From JAGXKT01 sp964531695 (GTDB lineage: Bacteria > Planctomycetota > Phycisphaerae > SM23-33): a DNA stretch of 64,000 bases. The DNA lies in contig CAZHEH010000012.1 of assembly GCA_964531695.1 (NCBI GenBank), forward strand, positions 1 through 64,000, read 5' to 3'. The position numbers and the translations under genes were made by a program. The notes under the pieces are model-generated. The model was not told where the DNA came from and did not search any database. It saw nothing but the letters and a program-made list of their open reading frames with translations. This document shows positions 41,518-50,500 of this stretch, one piece after another (positions within the stretch are counted from its first letter, which is position 1; every line of letters begins with the position of its first letter).

Positions 41518-42552
41518 ATGGACGCCCCGACGAGCCCGCCAAAGATCGTGCAGCCCGACGGCGCCTGGGAATTCGAGCACGTCCCCTGCGACTACTGCGG
41601 GTCGACCGAGGCGGATGAGCTGCTCCGCGGCCCGGACCGACTCCACGGCCTTCCCGGCGAGTTCCCGGTCGTGGCCTGCCGGGGATGCGGACTGATCCGC
41701 ACCAGCCCCCGTCCTACGGCCGAATCCCTACCGACGGCATACCCCGCCGGCTACAGCCCGCACGCCCGGCCGCCGAGCGCCGAGCCGCCTCGCGGCCTGC
41801 TCCGACGGGCGCTGGTCGACTACCGCGACTACCCGCTCGGGACGCCGCGAGGCCCCCTTCTGCAGATGCTTATGCGCCCCCTCGCTCTGCGCCGGCTCAA
41901 CGGACGCAAAGGATTGGGCTACGTGCCCTATGTCGGCGAGGGCAAGCTGCTGGACCTCGGCTGCGGCGGCGGTGCGTACGTCGCCCGCATGGCGGCCGCC
42001 GGTTGGCAAGCCGAGGGCATGGACATGAGCGAGGAGGCGGTCCGCAACGTCCGCGCGGCCGGGCTGACGGCTCACCAAGGCACGCTGCCGGGAGCCGAAC
42101 TGTCCCCGGCGTCCTACGATACCGTGACGATGCGACACGTGATCGAGCACGTGCCCAGCCCGCTAGCCACGCTGAGGGCGGTCCACGATGCCCTCCGGCC
42201 GGGCGGGCAACTGCTGGTGGCCTGCCCGCAGTGGGACTCGGCCTCGCGAGAGAGGTTCGGCCCATGCTGGTACTGCCTGGACCTGCCCCGCCACCTGACA
42301 CACTTCTCGCGGGCGACGCTGGCCCGCCACGTCGAGACGGCCGGCTTCCGCGTGGTCAGAATGGTCTCTCGCGCGCGCCCATCGTGGGTTCGCAAGAGCT
42401 GGGCACGCCGTGCAGAGGCGTCCTCCGGCGGCGCCGCACCGCGGCGAGCGAAGTCGCGACTCTGGGTAGGACTGAGGGCCCGGTCAGCGGCCCGCGCCGG
42501 CCGGGGGGACGAGATCTTCTGCCTGGCCGTCAAGCGGGACGGCTCGGGCTAG
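41518..42552 (+). CDS. Methyltransferase with N-terminal zinc-binding domain
   Basis: 344 aa. Residues ~20-50 form a CxxC...CxxC zinc-finger-like domain (CDYCGS, CRGCG). Then a class I SAM fold: LLDLGCGGGAYVARMA, AEGMDMSEEAVRNV, YDTVTMRHVIEHVPSP. This layout (Methyltransf_13/11 with zinc N-domain) is common among sugar C-/O-methyltransferases of glycan clusters. Start ATG 41518; the frame is open upstream to 41332 but that part is antisense to the glycosyltransferase. Confidence 0.8.
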   Translation: MDAPTSPPKIVQPDGAWEFEHVPCDYCGSTEADELLRGPDRLHGLPGEFPVVACRGCGLIRTSPRPTAESLPTAYPAGYSPHARPPSAEPPRGLLRRALVDYRDYPLGTPRGPLLQMLMRPLALRRLNGRKGLGYVPYVGEGKLLDLGCGGGAYVARMAAAGWQAEGMDMSEEAVRNVRAAGLTAHQGTLPGAELSPASYDTVTMRHVIEHVPSPLATLRAVHDALRPGGQLLVACPQWDSASRERFGPCWYCLDLPRHLTHFSRATLARHVETAGFRVVRMVSRARPSWVRKSWARRAEASSGGAAPRRAKSRLWVGLRARSAARAGRGDEIFCLAVKRDGSG

Positions 42553-43169
42553 GCCCGCCGGCCGATCATGTTGATCAGCGTCGGCGGCATCACGTAGCGG
42601 TAGCCGAGAATCCGCCGGCACAGCCGCAGCAGAGGGCGGAGCCGCCTGCCGCCGCCGAACGTCACCCGGCCCAGCCCTTCATCGAGCGGCCGGAGGTCGC
42701 CGCCGCGCCCGGTAGACAGCGCCGCTTTGTCCAGGTCAAACTGAAGGTCCGGGAAGAGCTGCATCACCCCCGCGTGCGTGAACCGCCAGTAGTCGGACGG
42801 ATACCCGTGGAACTTCCACGCGAACGGCACGGAGATGCAGAGCTTGCCGCCCTCGGCCAGCAGGCGGGTCATGTTGTCGGCCATGCGGAACGGCCGGGCG
42901 CTGTGCTCCATGACCGAAAGGCAGAAGATCGTGCCGAACCGCTCGCCGCCAAGTGCCTCGTCGATCGCCTCAAATCCGACGGTCAGGTCGAGCACGAGGT
43001 CAACTCCGTCGCCCGCGCTCATGTCGACGCCGACGTACGGGCTGCCCGCGGGCACGAGCGACCGCAGGTCGGCCGTGCTGCCGTAGTCCCGCGAGCCGAC
43101 CTCCAGATACGGTCCTTGGAACTCGCCGAGGTGATGCCGAATGTAGTCCAGTTGGTTTTGATCGCCCAC
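42549..43169 (-). CDS. Class I SAM methyltransferase of glycan cluster
   Basis: 206 aa. YLEVGSRDYGSTADL is a variant motif I, then YVGVDMSAGDGVDLVLDLT, IFCLSVMEHSARP and LAEGGKLCISVPFAWKFHGYPSDYWRFT, the last being frequent in glycan-cluster methyltransferases. Probably GTG start at 43169 (TTG 43223 is possible). Convergent 4-nt overlap with the previous gene; divergent from rmlA. Confidence 0.75.
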   Translation of the reverse strand: MGDQNQLDYIRHHLGEFQGPYLEVGSRDYGSTADLRSLVPAGSPYVGVDMSAGDGVDLVLDLTVGFEAIDEALGGERFGTIFCLSVMEHSARPFRMADNMTRLLAEGGKLCISVPFAWKFHGYPSDYWRFTHAGVMQLFPDLQFDLDKAALSTGRGGDLRPLDEGLGRVTFGGGRRLRPLLRLCRRILGYRYVMPPTLINMIGRRA

Positions 43170-43300
43170 GACCGGAACGGTACCCGCCCCGGCGCGGGCC
43201 GTCAACGGCCGCCCCGCCGACAAGCGCTTCGCGTTGCGGGCCTTCGGGCGCCCTGCTAGACTGCCGCGCGTACGCGGACCAGGCCAGAGAGGAAGGCGAC

Positions 43301-44179
43301 ATGCGCGGCATCATCCTCGCCGGCGGCGCGGGCACGCGCCTGTGGCCGCTGACCACCGCGGTCAGCAAGCAGCTTCTGCCGGTATACGACAAGCCGATGA
43401 TCTACTACCCGCTGAGCGTTCTGATGCTCGCGGGGCTTCGTGAGATCCTCGTGATCTCCACGCCGGAGCACCTGCCGCTGTTCCGCCGACTGCTGGACGA
43501 CGGGTCGCAATTCGGCCTCGAGCTGTCCTATGCCGAGCAGCCCGAGCCGGGGGGCCTGGCCCAGGCGTTCATGATCGGAGAGGACTTCCTGGCGGGCGAG
43601 CCGGCGTGCCTCGTGCTGGGCGACAACCTCTTCTTCGGCCGGGGCTTGGGCGAGGTGTTCCGCCGCAACGCACAGCGAACACAGGGAGCGGGCATCTTCG
43701 GATATCATGTCGGCGAGCCGCAGCGCTACGGCGTGGTCGAGGTCGGCCCCGGCGGCAAGGCCGTCAGGATCGAGGAGAAACCGACGGAACCCAAGAGCAG
43801 TTGGGCCGTGCCGGGGCTGTATTTCTACGACGCGACGGTCGTCGAGCGGGCCAAGCGTCTCGAGCCCGGCGCCCGCGGCGAGCTGGAGATCACCGACCTC
43901 AACCGCAGCTACATGGACGAAGGCGCGCTCGACGTCGAGTTGCTCGGGCGCGGCGTCGCCTGGCTGGACACGGGCACGCACCGCGACCTGCTCGAGGCCT
44001 GCCACTTCGTCGCCTCCATCCAGAACCGCCAGGGCATCCCCATCGCCTGCCTGGAGGAGATCGCCCTGAGCAACGGCTGGATCGGCGCCGAGAGCGTCCG
44101 CGAGGCCATCGACCGCATGGGCGCCAGCTCCTACGCCGAGCGGCTGGACCAAGTCCTCCGCTGGAGGGGCGAGACGTGA
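43301..44179 (+). CDS. rmlA: Glucose-1-phosphate thymidylyltransferase RmlA
   Basis: 292 aa. GGAGTRLWPLTTAVSKQLLPVYDKPM is the nucleotide-binding signature (here split: GAGTRLWPLT... KQLLPVYDKPM), with LVLGDNLFF and EEKPTEPKSSWAVPGLYFYD. Makes dTDP-glucose from dTTP and glucose-1-phosphate, the first step to dTDP-L-rhamnose. ATG 43301 has GAGAGGAAG. The GTG of rmlC overlaps its stop. Confidence 0.95.
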   Translation: MRGIILAGGAGTRLWPLTTAVSKQLLPVYDKPMIYYPLSVLMLAGLREILVISTPEHLPLFRRLLDDGSQFGLELSYAEQPEPGGLAQAFMIGEDFLAGEPACLVLGDNLFFGRGLGEVFRRNAQRTQGAGIFGYHVGEPQRYGVVEVGPGGKAVRIEEKPTEPKSSWAVPGLYFYDATVVERAKRLEPGARGELEITDLNRSYMDEGALDVELLGRGVAWLDTGTHRDLLEACHFVASIQNRQGIPIACLEEIALSNGWIGAESVREAIDRMGASSYAERLDQVLRWRGET

Positions 44180-44748
44180 ACCGTATTGAAACCGAACTGC
44201 CGGGCGTGGCGCTGCTCGAGCCGGTCGTGCACGGCGACGAGCGCGGGTTCTTCATGGAAACGTGGAACCGCCGGACGTTCGCGTCGCTCGGCATCGAGCG
44301 CGATTGGGTGCAAGACAACCACTCCCGCTCGCGGCGCGGCGTGCTCCGCGGGCTGCATTACCAGCTCACGCAACCGCAGGCGAAGCTCGTCCGCGTCCCG
44401 GTGGGCCGGATCTGCGACGTGGCGGTCGACGTGCGGCTCGGCAGCCCGACGTTCGGCCGCTGGGTCGCCGCCGAACTCAGCGCCGAGAACCGGCGGATGC
44501 TGTTCATCCCGGAGGGCTTCGCCCACGGCTTCTGCGTACTCAGCGACACGGCCGAGATGATCTACAAATGCTCGGACTTCTACGCCCCGCACGCCGAGCG
44601 TGGCGTGATCTGGGACGATCCGGACTTGGCGATCGATTGGCCGCTGGGCGATGAACCGCCGACACTGTCGGCCAAGGACGCGGGATACGGCACGCTGGCC
44701 ACACGGCCGCGCGAGGATTTGCCGCGGCGCGAGGGGGCCGAGGCATGA
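44176..44748 (+). CDS. rmlC: dTDP-4-dehydrorhamnose 3,5-epimerase RmlC
   Basis: 190 aa cupin. DERGFFMETWNRRTF, VQDNHSRSRRGVLRGLHYQ (catalytic His), KLVRVPVGRICDVAVDVR, FIPEGFAHGFCVLSD and YKCSDFYAPHAERGVIWDDP are all intact. Third step of dTDP-L-rhamnose synthesis. GTG start at 44176 overlaps rmlA TGA (GTGA). Confidence 0.95.
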   Translation: MNRIETELPGVALLEPVVHGDERGFFMETWNRRTFASLGIERDWVQDNHSRSRRGVLRGLHYQLTQPQAKLVRVPVGRICDVAVDVRLGSPTFGRWVAAELSAENRRMLFIPEGFAHGFCVLSDTAEMIYKCSDFYAPHAERGVIWDDPDLAIDWPLGDEPPTLSAKDAGYGTLATRPREDLPRREGAEA

Positions 44749-45590
44749 GGGTGCTCGTCACAGGTGCGGCGGGCATGCTGGGGCGGACGCTCCTGCGGAC
44801 GCTGACGGGCCACGAGACGGTCGCCATTGACGTCGACGAGTGCGACATTACGCGCCCGGACGACGTGGATCGCGCCGTCGGCGACGCCGCCCCGGATTGC
44901 GTCATCCACTGTGCCGCCTTCACGGCCGTGGACGACTGCGAGACCCACCCGGACCGCGCCTGGGCCGTCAACGCGCTGGGCAGCGCGAACGTGGCCTCCG
45001 CCTGTGCCCGCGCCGGGGCCCGCCTGCTGGCCCTCTCGACGGACTACGTCTTCTCGGGCGACCGCGGCCGACCCGCCCACGAGTGGGACGAGCCCGCTCC
45101 CCGCACCGTCTACGGACGCACGAAGCTCGCGGGCGAGCGCGCCGTCCGTGAGCTTTGCCCGAATCACCTGATTGCCCGGACGGCCTGGCTGTACGGCTCC
45201 GGGGGGCCGAGCTTCGTGCATACGATGCTGCGGCTCGGCGCCGAGGACGGCGAGCCGCTGAAGGTCGTGAATGACCAGCGCGGCAATCCGACCTCGACCG
45301 ACGCCCTGGCCGCCGCGATCGCCGGGCTCGTCGACTCCGCCCTCAGCGGCACAGTCCACCTGAGCTGCGAGGGCGAGGCCACGTGGTATGACCTGACGTG
45401 CGAGCTGTTCCGCCTGGCGGGGCTCAAGCGGCAGGTCACGCCCTGCACGACCGACGAGTTCCCCCGGCCTGCGCCCCGGCCGGCCGATTCCCGCCTGGAG
45501 AAACGCGTGCTTCGCCTAGCCGGCCTTCCGCCCATGCCGAACTGGCGCGACGCGCTTGGGCGTTTCCTCAAGGAGTATCCCGATCGCTGA
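44745..45590 (+). CDS. rmlD: dTDP-4-dehydrorhamnose reductase RmlD
   Basis: 281 aa. N-terminal LVTGAAGMLGRTL NADP site, ALSTDYVFSG, YGRTK catalytic Y-x-x-x-K, and LIARTAWLYG. Final reduction to dTDP-L-rhamnose. ATG overlaps rmlC TGA by 4 nt. Confidence 0.95.
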   Translation: MRVLVTGAAGMLGRTLLRTLTGHETVAIDVDECDITRPDDVDRAVGDAAPDCVIHCAAFTAVDDCETHPDRAWAVNALGSANVASACARAGARLLALSTDYVFSGDRGRPAHEWDEPAPRTVYGRTKLAGERAVRELCPNHLIARTAWLYGSGGPSFVHTMLRLGAEDGEPLKVVNDQRGNPTSTDALAAAIAGLVDSALSGTVHLSCEGEATWYDLTCELFRLAGLKRQVTPCTTDEFPRPAPRPADSRLEKRVLRLAGLPPMPNWRDALGRFLKEYPDR

Positions 45591-46698
45591 GCCCGAACAT
45601 CATCTTGCCGGCGTGCTGGTGACCGGCGGGGCCGGCTTCATCGGCTGCAATCTCGTCCGCCATCTGCTCGAGCGCGACGAATCGCTCCGCGTGGTCAACC
45701 TGGACGCCCTGACCTACGCCGGTTCCATGGCCAACGTCGAAGGTATCGACGAGCAGTGGCCGGGGCGGCACCGGTTCGTCAGGATGGACATTTGCGACGG
45801 CCCGGCCGTGGCGGACCTCATGCGGGACGAGGGCGTGGACACCGTCGTCCACCTCGCCGCTGAAAGCCACGTGGACCGCTCCATCGACTCGGCCGAGCCG
45901 TTCATCCACAGCAACATCGTCGGGACATACTCCCTGCTCGAGGCCGCTCGGACCGTCTGGCAGGGCCGCACCGGCGTGCGATTCCATCACGTCAGCACGG
46001 ACGAGGTCTTCGGCTCGCTGGGCGAGTCGGGCCGGTTCACCGAGGACACCCCGTACGATCCCCGCAGCCCGTACAGCGCATCGAAGGCCGCGTCGGACCA
46101 TCTGGCGCGGGCATGGGCCCACACGTACGGCCTGAACGTGACGCTGTCGAACTGCTCGAACAACTTCGGGCCGTTTCAGTTCCCGGAGAAGCTGCTGCCC
46201 CTGATGATCTCGAACTGCCTGCACGAGCGGCCGCTGCCGGTGTACGGTGACGGCGGCAACGTCCGTGATTGGCTGTACGTCGAGGACCATTGCGAGGCGA
46301 TCGAGTTGGTTCTCCGCGGCGGCCGCGCCGGGCGGACCTACAACGTCGGCGGCGGCAACGAGTGGCGCAACATCGACCTGGTCCGGCTGCTGTGCTCGCT
46401 GATGGACGAGTTGCGCCCCCGGCCGGGCGGTGAGCCGCACGAGCAGCTCATCACCTTCGTCCCTGACCGGCCCGGCCACGACCGGCGGTACGCCATCGAC
46501 GCCTCCCGCATCCAGCGAGAGCTGGGCTGGCGGGCGAGGCACGACATGCGGGCCGCCCTGGGCGCGACCGTGCGCTGGTACGTCGAGAACCGCTCGTGGG
46601 TCGAGACCCTCCTGGCCGAGAAGTACGATGGTCGGCGTCTGGGCCTGCCGCAGTCGGGGCAGGTGCCGACGCCGCCCGAGGCACCGGGGTCCGTATGA
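45583..46698 (+). CDS. rmlB: dTDP-glucose 4,6-dehydratase RmlB
   Basis: About 371 aa. VLVTGGAGFIGCNLVRHL NAD site, HLAAESHVDRSID, HVSTDEVFGSLG, YSASKAASDHL (Y-x-x-x-K), NCSNNFGPFQFPEKLLPLMI, YNVGGGNEWRN. Second step of the pathway. Start uncertain: ATC at 45583 lies 7 nt after AAGGAG; GTG at 45613 would start just before the NAD motif but has no ribosome site; TTG 45556 has none either. The gene order A-C-D-B is uncommon but known. Confidence 0.92.
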   Translation: MAEPEHHLAGVLVTGGAGFIGCNLVRHLLERDESLRVVNLDALTYAGSMANVEGIDEQWPGRHRFVRMDICDGPAVADLMRDEGVDTVVHLAAESHVDRSIDSAEPFIHSNIVGTYSLLEAARTVWQGRTGVRFHHVSTDEVFGSLGESGRFTEDTPYDPRSPYSASKAASDHLARAWAHTYGLNVTLSNCSNNFGPFQFPEKLLPLMISNCLHERPLPVYGDGGNVRDWLYVEDHCEAIELVLRGGRAGRTYNVGGGNEWRNIDLVRLLCSLMDELRPRPGGEPHEQLITFVPDRPGHDRRYAIDASRIQRELGWRARHDMRAALGATVRWYVENRSWVETLLAEKYDGRRLGLPQSGQVPTPPEAPGSV

Positions 46699-47741
46699 AC
46701 GAAGCCGAGCGCGAGCAACGAATCCGGACGGTTTGCCTGCTGGTCATCGCGGCGCTGGCGGTGGCCGCGGCGCTTTGGTGGTTTCGGCCCGTACTCATGC
46801 CGTTCGTGCTGGCGGTCTTCTTCGCCGTAGCGCTGACGCCGCTGGTGGACCTGCAAGTCCGGCGGTTCCGCATGCCGCACTTCCTGGCGGTGGTTACGAC
46901 GCTCATCGTAGCCCTGCTGGTTCTGGGGGGCGTGGGGCTGCTCGTCTCGGCGTCGGTTCGGCAGATGGCCGCCAGCGCCGACCGCTACGCCGAGCAGTTC
47001 GGGCAGTTGGCCCAGGACGCCGCCGCATGGTTCCGGTCGGCAACAGGCGCCCCGGCCGCCCCGGCCGGCGAGCCGTTCAACGTGCCGGCCGAACGGCTCG
47101 GCGACCTGTTGCTGCGCGTCGCCGACGCCGTGATGACCATCGTCTCCAACGGGCTGATGATGTTCATCTTTTTGTGCTTCCTGCTTTTCGGCGCTCGGAC
47201 ACGCTCGGGGCCGCCCGGCGGTCTGTGGGGCGAGATCGAGCCGGCCATCCGGAAGTATCTCATCGTCAAAATCCTGCTGTCCGCGGCGACGGGCATCCTG
47301 ACCGGCCTGTTCCTGTGGATTCTCGGCATCGAGCTGGCGATGGTCTTCGGGCTGCTGGCGTTCCTGCTGAACTTCATCCCGTCGGTCGGGTCGATCACGT
47401 CCGTGCTGCTGCCGCTTCCCGTGGCGATCGTCGACCCCGAGACGGGCTGGCTGACCGTCTTGGCCGTACTGATCCTGCCGGGCGGCGTGCAGCTCGTGAT
47501 CGGCAACTTCATCGAGCCCCGCATGACGGGCAAGTCCTGCCAGTTGCACGCGATTACCGTGCTGCTGGCGTTGATCTTCTGGGGCATGCTCTGGGGCATC
47601 GTGGGGATGGTTCTGGCCACACCGATGACGGCCGTCATCCGGGCGATGTTGAGCAAGAACGAGATCACCAAGCCCTTCGCCGACCTGATGGCCGGCGATG
47701 GCGGCGCCGTGCTGTTCGGGCCCGAAGGCCGGGATGCGTGA
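46695..47741 (+). CDS. AI-2E family membrane transporter
   Basis: 348 aa with about eight membrane segments. VLAVFFAVALTPLVDLQVRR, IVKILLSAATGILTGLFLWILGIELAMVFGLLAFLLNFIPSVGSI and WGMLWGIVGMVLATPMTAVIR are characteristic of the AI-2E/TqsA/PerM family. Substrate not predictable; members export autoinducer-2 or act as Na+/H+ antiporters. ATGA overlap with rmlB. Confidence 0.88.
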   Translation: MNEAEREQRIRTVCLLVIAALAVAAALWWFRPVLMPFVLAVFFAVALTPLVDLQVRRFRMPHFLAVVTTLIVALLVLGGVGLLVSASVRQMAASADRYAEQFGQLAQDAAAWFRSATGAPAAPAGEPFNVPAERLGDLLLRVADAVMTIVSNGLMMFIFLCFLLFGARTRSGPPGGLWGEIEPAIRKYLIVKILLSAATGILTGLFLWILGIELAMVFGLLAFLLNFIPSVGSITSVLLPLPVAIVDPETGWLTVLAVLILPGGVQLVIGNFIEPRMTGKSCQLHAITVLLALIFWGMLWGIVGMVLATPMTAVIRAMLSKNEITKPFADLMAGDGGAVLFGPEGRDA

Positions 47742-47788
47742 CCCCCCAGCCGCCGGCGTCGGGGCGGCCTAGGGGTTGACGCCTCGGG

Positions 47789-48166
47789 TCACAGGAGTCT
47801 CTCGGCCCCGCTGAAGACCGCTTCCACTCTCAGCGCGGCCGCGGCGTGACCGGGGTGCTCCGCGGGGTTCCACGTCTTCATGTCGTCGAAGACCTCGCCC
47901 TCCGTGTGGTACTCCAGCGTCCCTTTGGCCTGGAACGCCTTGCCCTGCTTCGTGAGGAACAGCAGCGCGCCCCAACCGCCCGCGCGGAGATTGCCGCGAG
48001 TCTTGTCGAAGTAGTTGTCGGCCACGACCAGCCGCTCGTCACCGAAGCGGCCCACACAGGTGGCGTAGATGATGTTTGGCTTGCCCTCCGGGCCCACCGT
48101 CGCCAGCACGACCGGGCCGTCCCGGTCCTCCCATGCTTGAATCACCTCATCGGGGATTTGCGCCAT
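47789..48166 (-). CDS. Pyridoxamine-5'-phosphate-oxidase-like FMN-binding protein
   Basis: 125 aa split-barrel protein: VVLATVGPEGKPNIIYATCVG, DNYFDKTRGNLRAG and FQAKGTLEYHTEGEVFDDM match the small PPOX/FMN-binding family often found with anaerobic Fe-S and MTH1175-type proteins. Last gene of the minus unit starting at 50337. Confidence 0.8.
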   Translation of the reverse strand: MAQIPDEVIQAWEDRDGPVVLATVGPEGKPNIIYATCVGRFGDERLVVADNYFDKTRGNLRAGGWGALLFLTKQGKAFQAKGTLEYHTEGEVFDDMKTWNPAEHPGHAAAALRVEAVFSGAERLL

Positions 48167-48212
48167 GAATCAATCCTTCCTCTGGGCTCAGGGTTCAAGC
48201 CGCTTTCGGCGG

Positions 48213-49049
48213 CTATGTCGGAATCTCGATCACCGTGCCGGCGTGGCACGGCTCAAAGCGGTTCGGCAGCTCGGCCCGCAGGCGGGACACCGCCGCGGGG
48301 CCCGTGCAGTGGCAGGGCATGATGCGTTGCACGTCCAGGCGCTGGAGCTCGGCGACGGTCTGATCCATGCGCCGCTCGCTCGCACGAACGAGGTGCATTC
48401 CGCCTGCGACCGTGTGGATGGCGTCGCTGTCCGTCAGGGCGCGAATGTAGCGCAGCGTGTTGACGACCCCGGCGTGGGCGCAACCCAGGACGACCACGGT
48501 ACCGGCCGACGTCCGCAGGAACGCGGCCTGGTCGTCGATCATCTCATCCGGCCGCGTGCATTCGGTATCGAGGTAGAACGGCCCGCCGGTATTCTCGTAG
48601 TCGGTCTCCCGCGGCACGGGACCGGTCAGAAAGAGATCGGGGGCAATCTCCTTCGGTCCGGTGACCCACTCGACCTGTGCTTCCGTTCGGGCGACGCGGG
48701 CGTTGGCTTCCGATATCCCGAGATCGCGGCTCGTCCCGTCCGGGTTCCGCCCGTACTTCGGCTCGAAAGCGGCCGGGTGCGCGTAGACCGTAGGGCTGCC
48801 GGCGGCCCGAATCGCCTCGGCCAGTCCGCCCGTGTGATCGTAATGCCCATGGCTGAGTACGATCGCAGTCGTAGATGCCAGCGGAAGATCGAGTTGACGC
48901 GCGTTGCCGCCGAAGGCATCGCCTTGCCCTGTGTCGAAGAGCACTTGCGATTCCCCCACGTCGATCCAGACGGACAGCCCGTGCTCGCACGCGAAGCCCG
49001 GCAGGCCGGCTTCGTTCTCCACCACGATTGTCATGATTCGGGAAACCAT
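48213..49049 (-). CDS. MBL-fold metallohydrolase (DHPS-like/MptN-type subgroup)
   Basis: 278 aa. LSHGHYDHTGG is the H-x-H-x-D-H metal motif, VLFDTGQGDAF the preceding strand, GCAHAGVVNT and MPCHCTGP later metal sites. Overall pattern is that of the beta-lactamase-like proteins related to the tetrahydromethanopterin-type arylamine synthase, common next to MinD-like Fe-S ATPases. Substrate unknown. Confidence 0.82.
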   Translation of the reverse strand: MVSRIMTIVVENEAGLPGFACEHGLSVWIDVGESQVLFDTGQGDAFGGNARQLDLPLASTTAIVLSHGHYDHTGGLAEAIRAAGSPTVYAHPAAFEPKYGRNPDGTSRDLGISEANARVARTEAQVEWVTGPKEIAPDLFLTGPVPRETDYENTGGPFYLDTECTRPDEMIDDQAAFLRTSAGTVVVLGCAHAGVVNTLRYIRALTDSDAIHTVAGGMHLVRASERRMDQTVAELQRLDVQRIMPCHCTGPAAVSRLRAELPNRFEPCHAGTVIEIPT

Positions 49050-49057
49050 GGTCGATC

Positions 49058-49921
49058 TTATCGCACCGCCGGCGGCACGCCGGCCTTCGCCTCGATCCTC
49101 GCCAGCAGACCACCGTACAGTTCCGCGTGGTCGGGAACGGCCCGGCAGGCCATCTCGCCGCGTGAGTACGCCTCCGCGACGCGGCGGTCGTCCGGGATCT
49201 CAGCCACAACGGGTATGCTCTCGGCCTCGCAGTAGGCCCGTGTCTCATGCTCGTCGGGAACGGCCCGGTTGATTGCCACGGCGAAGGGCAGCTCCAAGGC
49301 GCGGACCATCTCCACCGCGAGCTTCAAATCGTTCAGCCCGAAGGGCGTCGGCTCCGTCACCAGCAGCACGTAGTCGCTGTCGCGGACCGCCTCGATCACC
49401 GGGCAGGAGGTGCCGGGCGGAGCGTCCACGATGCGGAGGTCCACCTGCGGCGCGGCCTCTTTGACGGCCGAGATGACCGGCGGGCTCATCGCCTCGCCGA
49501 TGTTGAGCTGCCCCTGCACGAACCGGACACCCCCGGCCGCGCCGATCGACACGTCGCCGGTGCGTCGATATCCCTCGGTGACCGCGCCGGTGGGGCAGAC
49601 AAGCCAGCAGCCCGCGCAGCCGTGGCAAAGCTCGGGGAAGAGCAACGGCTTGCCCCCAACGACCACGATCGCGTTGAACCGGCAGATCTCTCCGCATTTG
49701 CCGCAGCCCGTGCACTGGGCCTCATCCACTCGCGGAACGCTCACCTCAACCGGGCGTACGACCTCGATCTCAGGTTGCAGGAAGAGCCCGCCGTTCGGCT
49801 CTTCGACGTCGCAGTCAAGATATGCCACGCTCCGGCCGTCGTCGGCAGCAACCGCTGCCAGGTTCGTCGCCACAGTGGTCTTACCCGTGCCGCCCTTGCC
49901 GCTACAGATCGCCAGCTTCAT
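49058..49921 (-). CDS. MinD-superfamily P-loop ATPase with inserted 2[4Fe-4S] ferredoxin domain
   Basis: 287 aa. Deviant Walker A CSGKGGTGKTTVATNLAA, Walker B-like RIVDAPPGTSCPV, and between them (~65-115) two four-cysteine clusters CTGCGKCGEICR and CHGCAGCWLVCP. Same architecture as the ATPases of the Desulfovibrio orange-protein (ORP) complex. ATG overlaps the DIM-protein stop (ATGA). Confidence 0.9.
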   Translation of the reverse strand: MKLAICSGKGGTGKTTVATNLAAVAADDGRSVAYLDCDVEEPNGGLFLQPEIEVVRPVEVSVPRVDEAQCTGCGKCGEICRFNAIVVVGGKPLLFPELCHGCAGCWLVCPTGAVTEGYRRTGDVSIGAAGGVRFVQGQLNIGEAMSPPVISAVKEAAPQVDLRIVDAPPGTSCPVIEAVRDSDYVLLVTEPTPFGLNDLKLAVEMVRALELPFAVAINRAVPDEHETRAYCEAESIPVVAEIPDDRRVAEAYSRGEMACRAVPDHAELYGGLLARIEAKAGVPPAVR

Positions 49922-50337
49922 TCCGCGGGGCCTCCGCTCATCCCCTCATTCACTCGGCCACATCGTGCCCCCCGGCCGCGCCCGCGACCCCGTCGCCGCC
50001 GTCCCCGGCAGCCGGGCATCAGGTAGGGCCCCTGTCCCAGTCGCCCGCCCAGGAACGCCGCCAGAACGCCTTCGACTTCGCCGCACATCTGTGGAATCAC
50101 CTCGATGCCTACGCTGCTTACCGCCCATTCCATCGGGCGGGAGATCGCCCCGCATATCAGCACGTCCGCGCCCAACTCCGCCAAGCGAGCAGCCCGCGCA
50201 TGCGGATCCTGGCTGTCCAGGCGAGTATCCGAGCGCGAACGCTCAGCGCCGTCGGCGAACTCCACAAGCAGAACGTTGCCGGCGACATCGAAGACAGGGC
50301 TGATTCGCCCTTGCCAGTGGGGTATGGCCACCTTCAT
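49918..50337 (-). CDS. Dinitrogenase iron-molybdenum cofactor-type (MTH1175-like) protein, Arg-rich tail
   Basis: 139 aa. MKVAIPHWQGRISPVFDVAGNVLLVEF, DVLICGAISRPMEWAV and a GIEVIPQMCGEVEGVLAAFLGG segment fit the NifX/NifB-C/MTH1175 fold that binds metal clusters. The C-terminus is a DUF134/5320-like GR repeat (CRGRRRRGRGRGRG). First gene of the minus unit; 164 bp from the divergent sigma-54 regulator. Confidence 0.85.
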   Translation of the reverse strand: MKVAIPHWQGRISPVFDVAGNVLLVEFADGAERSRSDTRLDSQDPHARAARLAELGADVLICGAISRPMEWAVSSVGIEVIPQMCGEVEGVLAAFLGGRLGQGPYLMPGCRGRRRRGRGRGRGARCGRVNEGMSGGPAE

Positions 50338-50500
50338 CGCACCGATCCTTCCTTCAAATCCCGTGCCGACGATTCCTGCCCCCCCCGGAATCCGATTTGA
50401 GGGCCTCCGGCCGGGCGCCCGTCACCACAGCCCCAAGCTATTCGTGCAGAATGATAGCATTGCATGCCTTTGATGCCGTAGAATAAGCGATTGTGCCGCC

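Noticed and set aside
50338..50500. Sigma-54 promoter for the minus-strand MTH1175-like unit
   Set aside because: The best candidate (CGGCACG-N4-TTGAA on the minus strand) lacks the essential GC of the -12 element.
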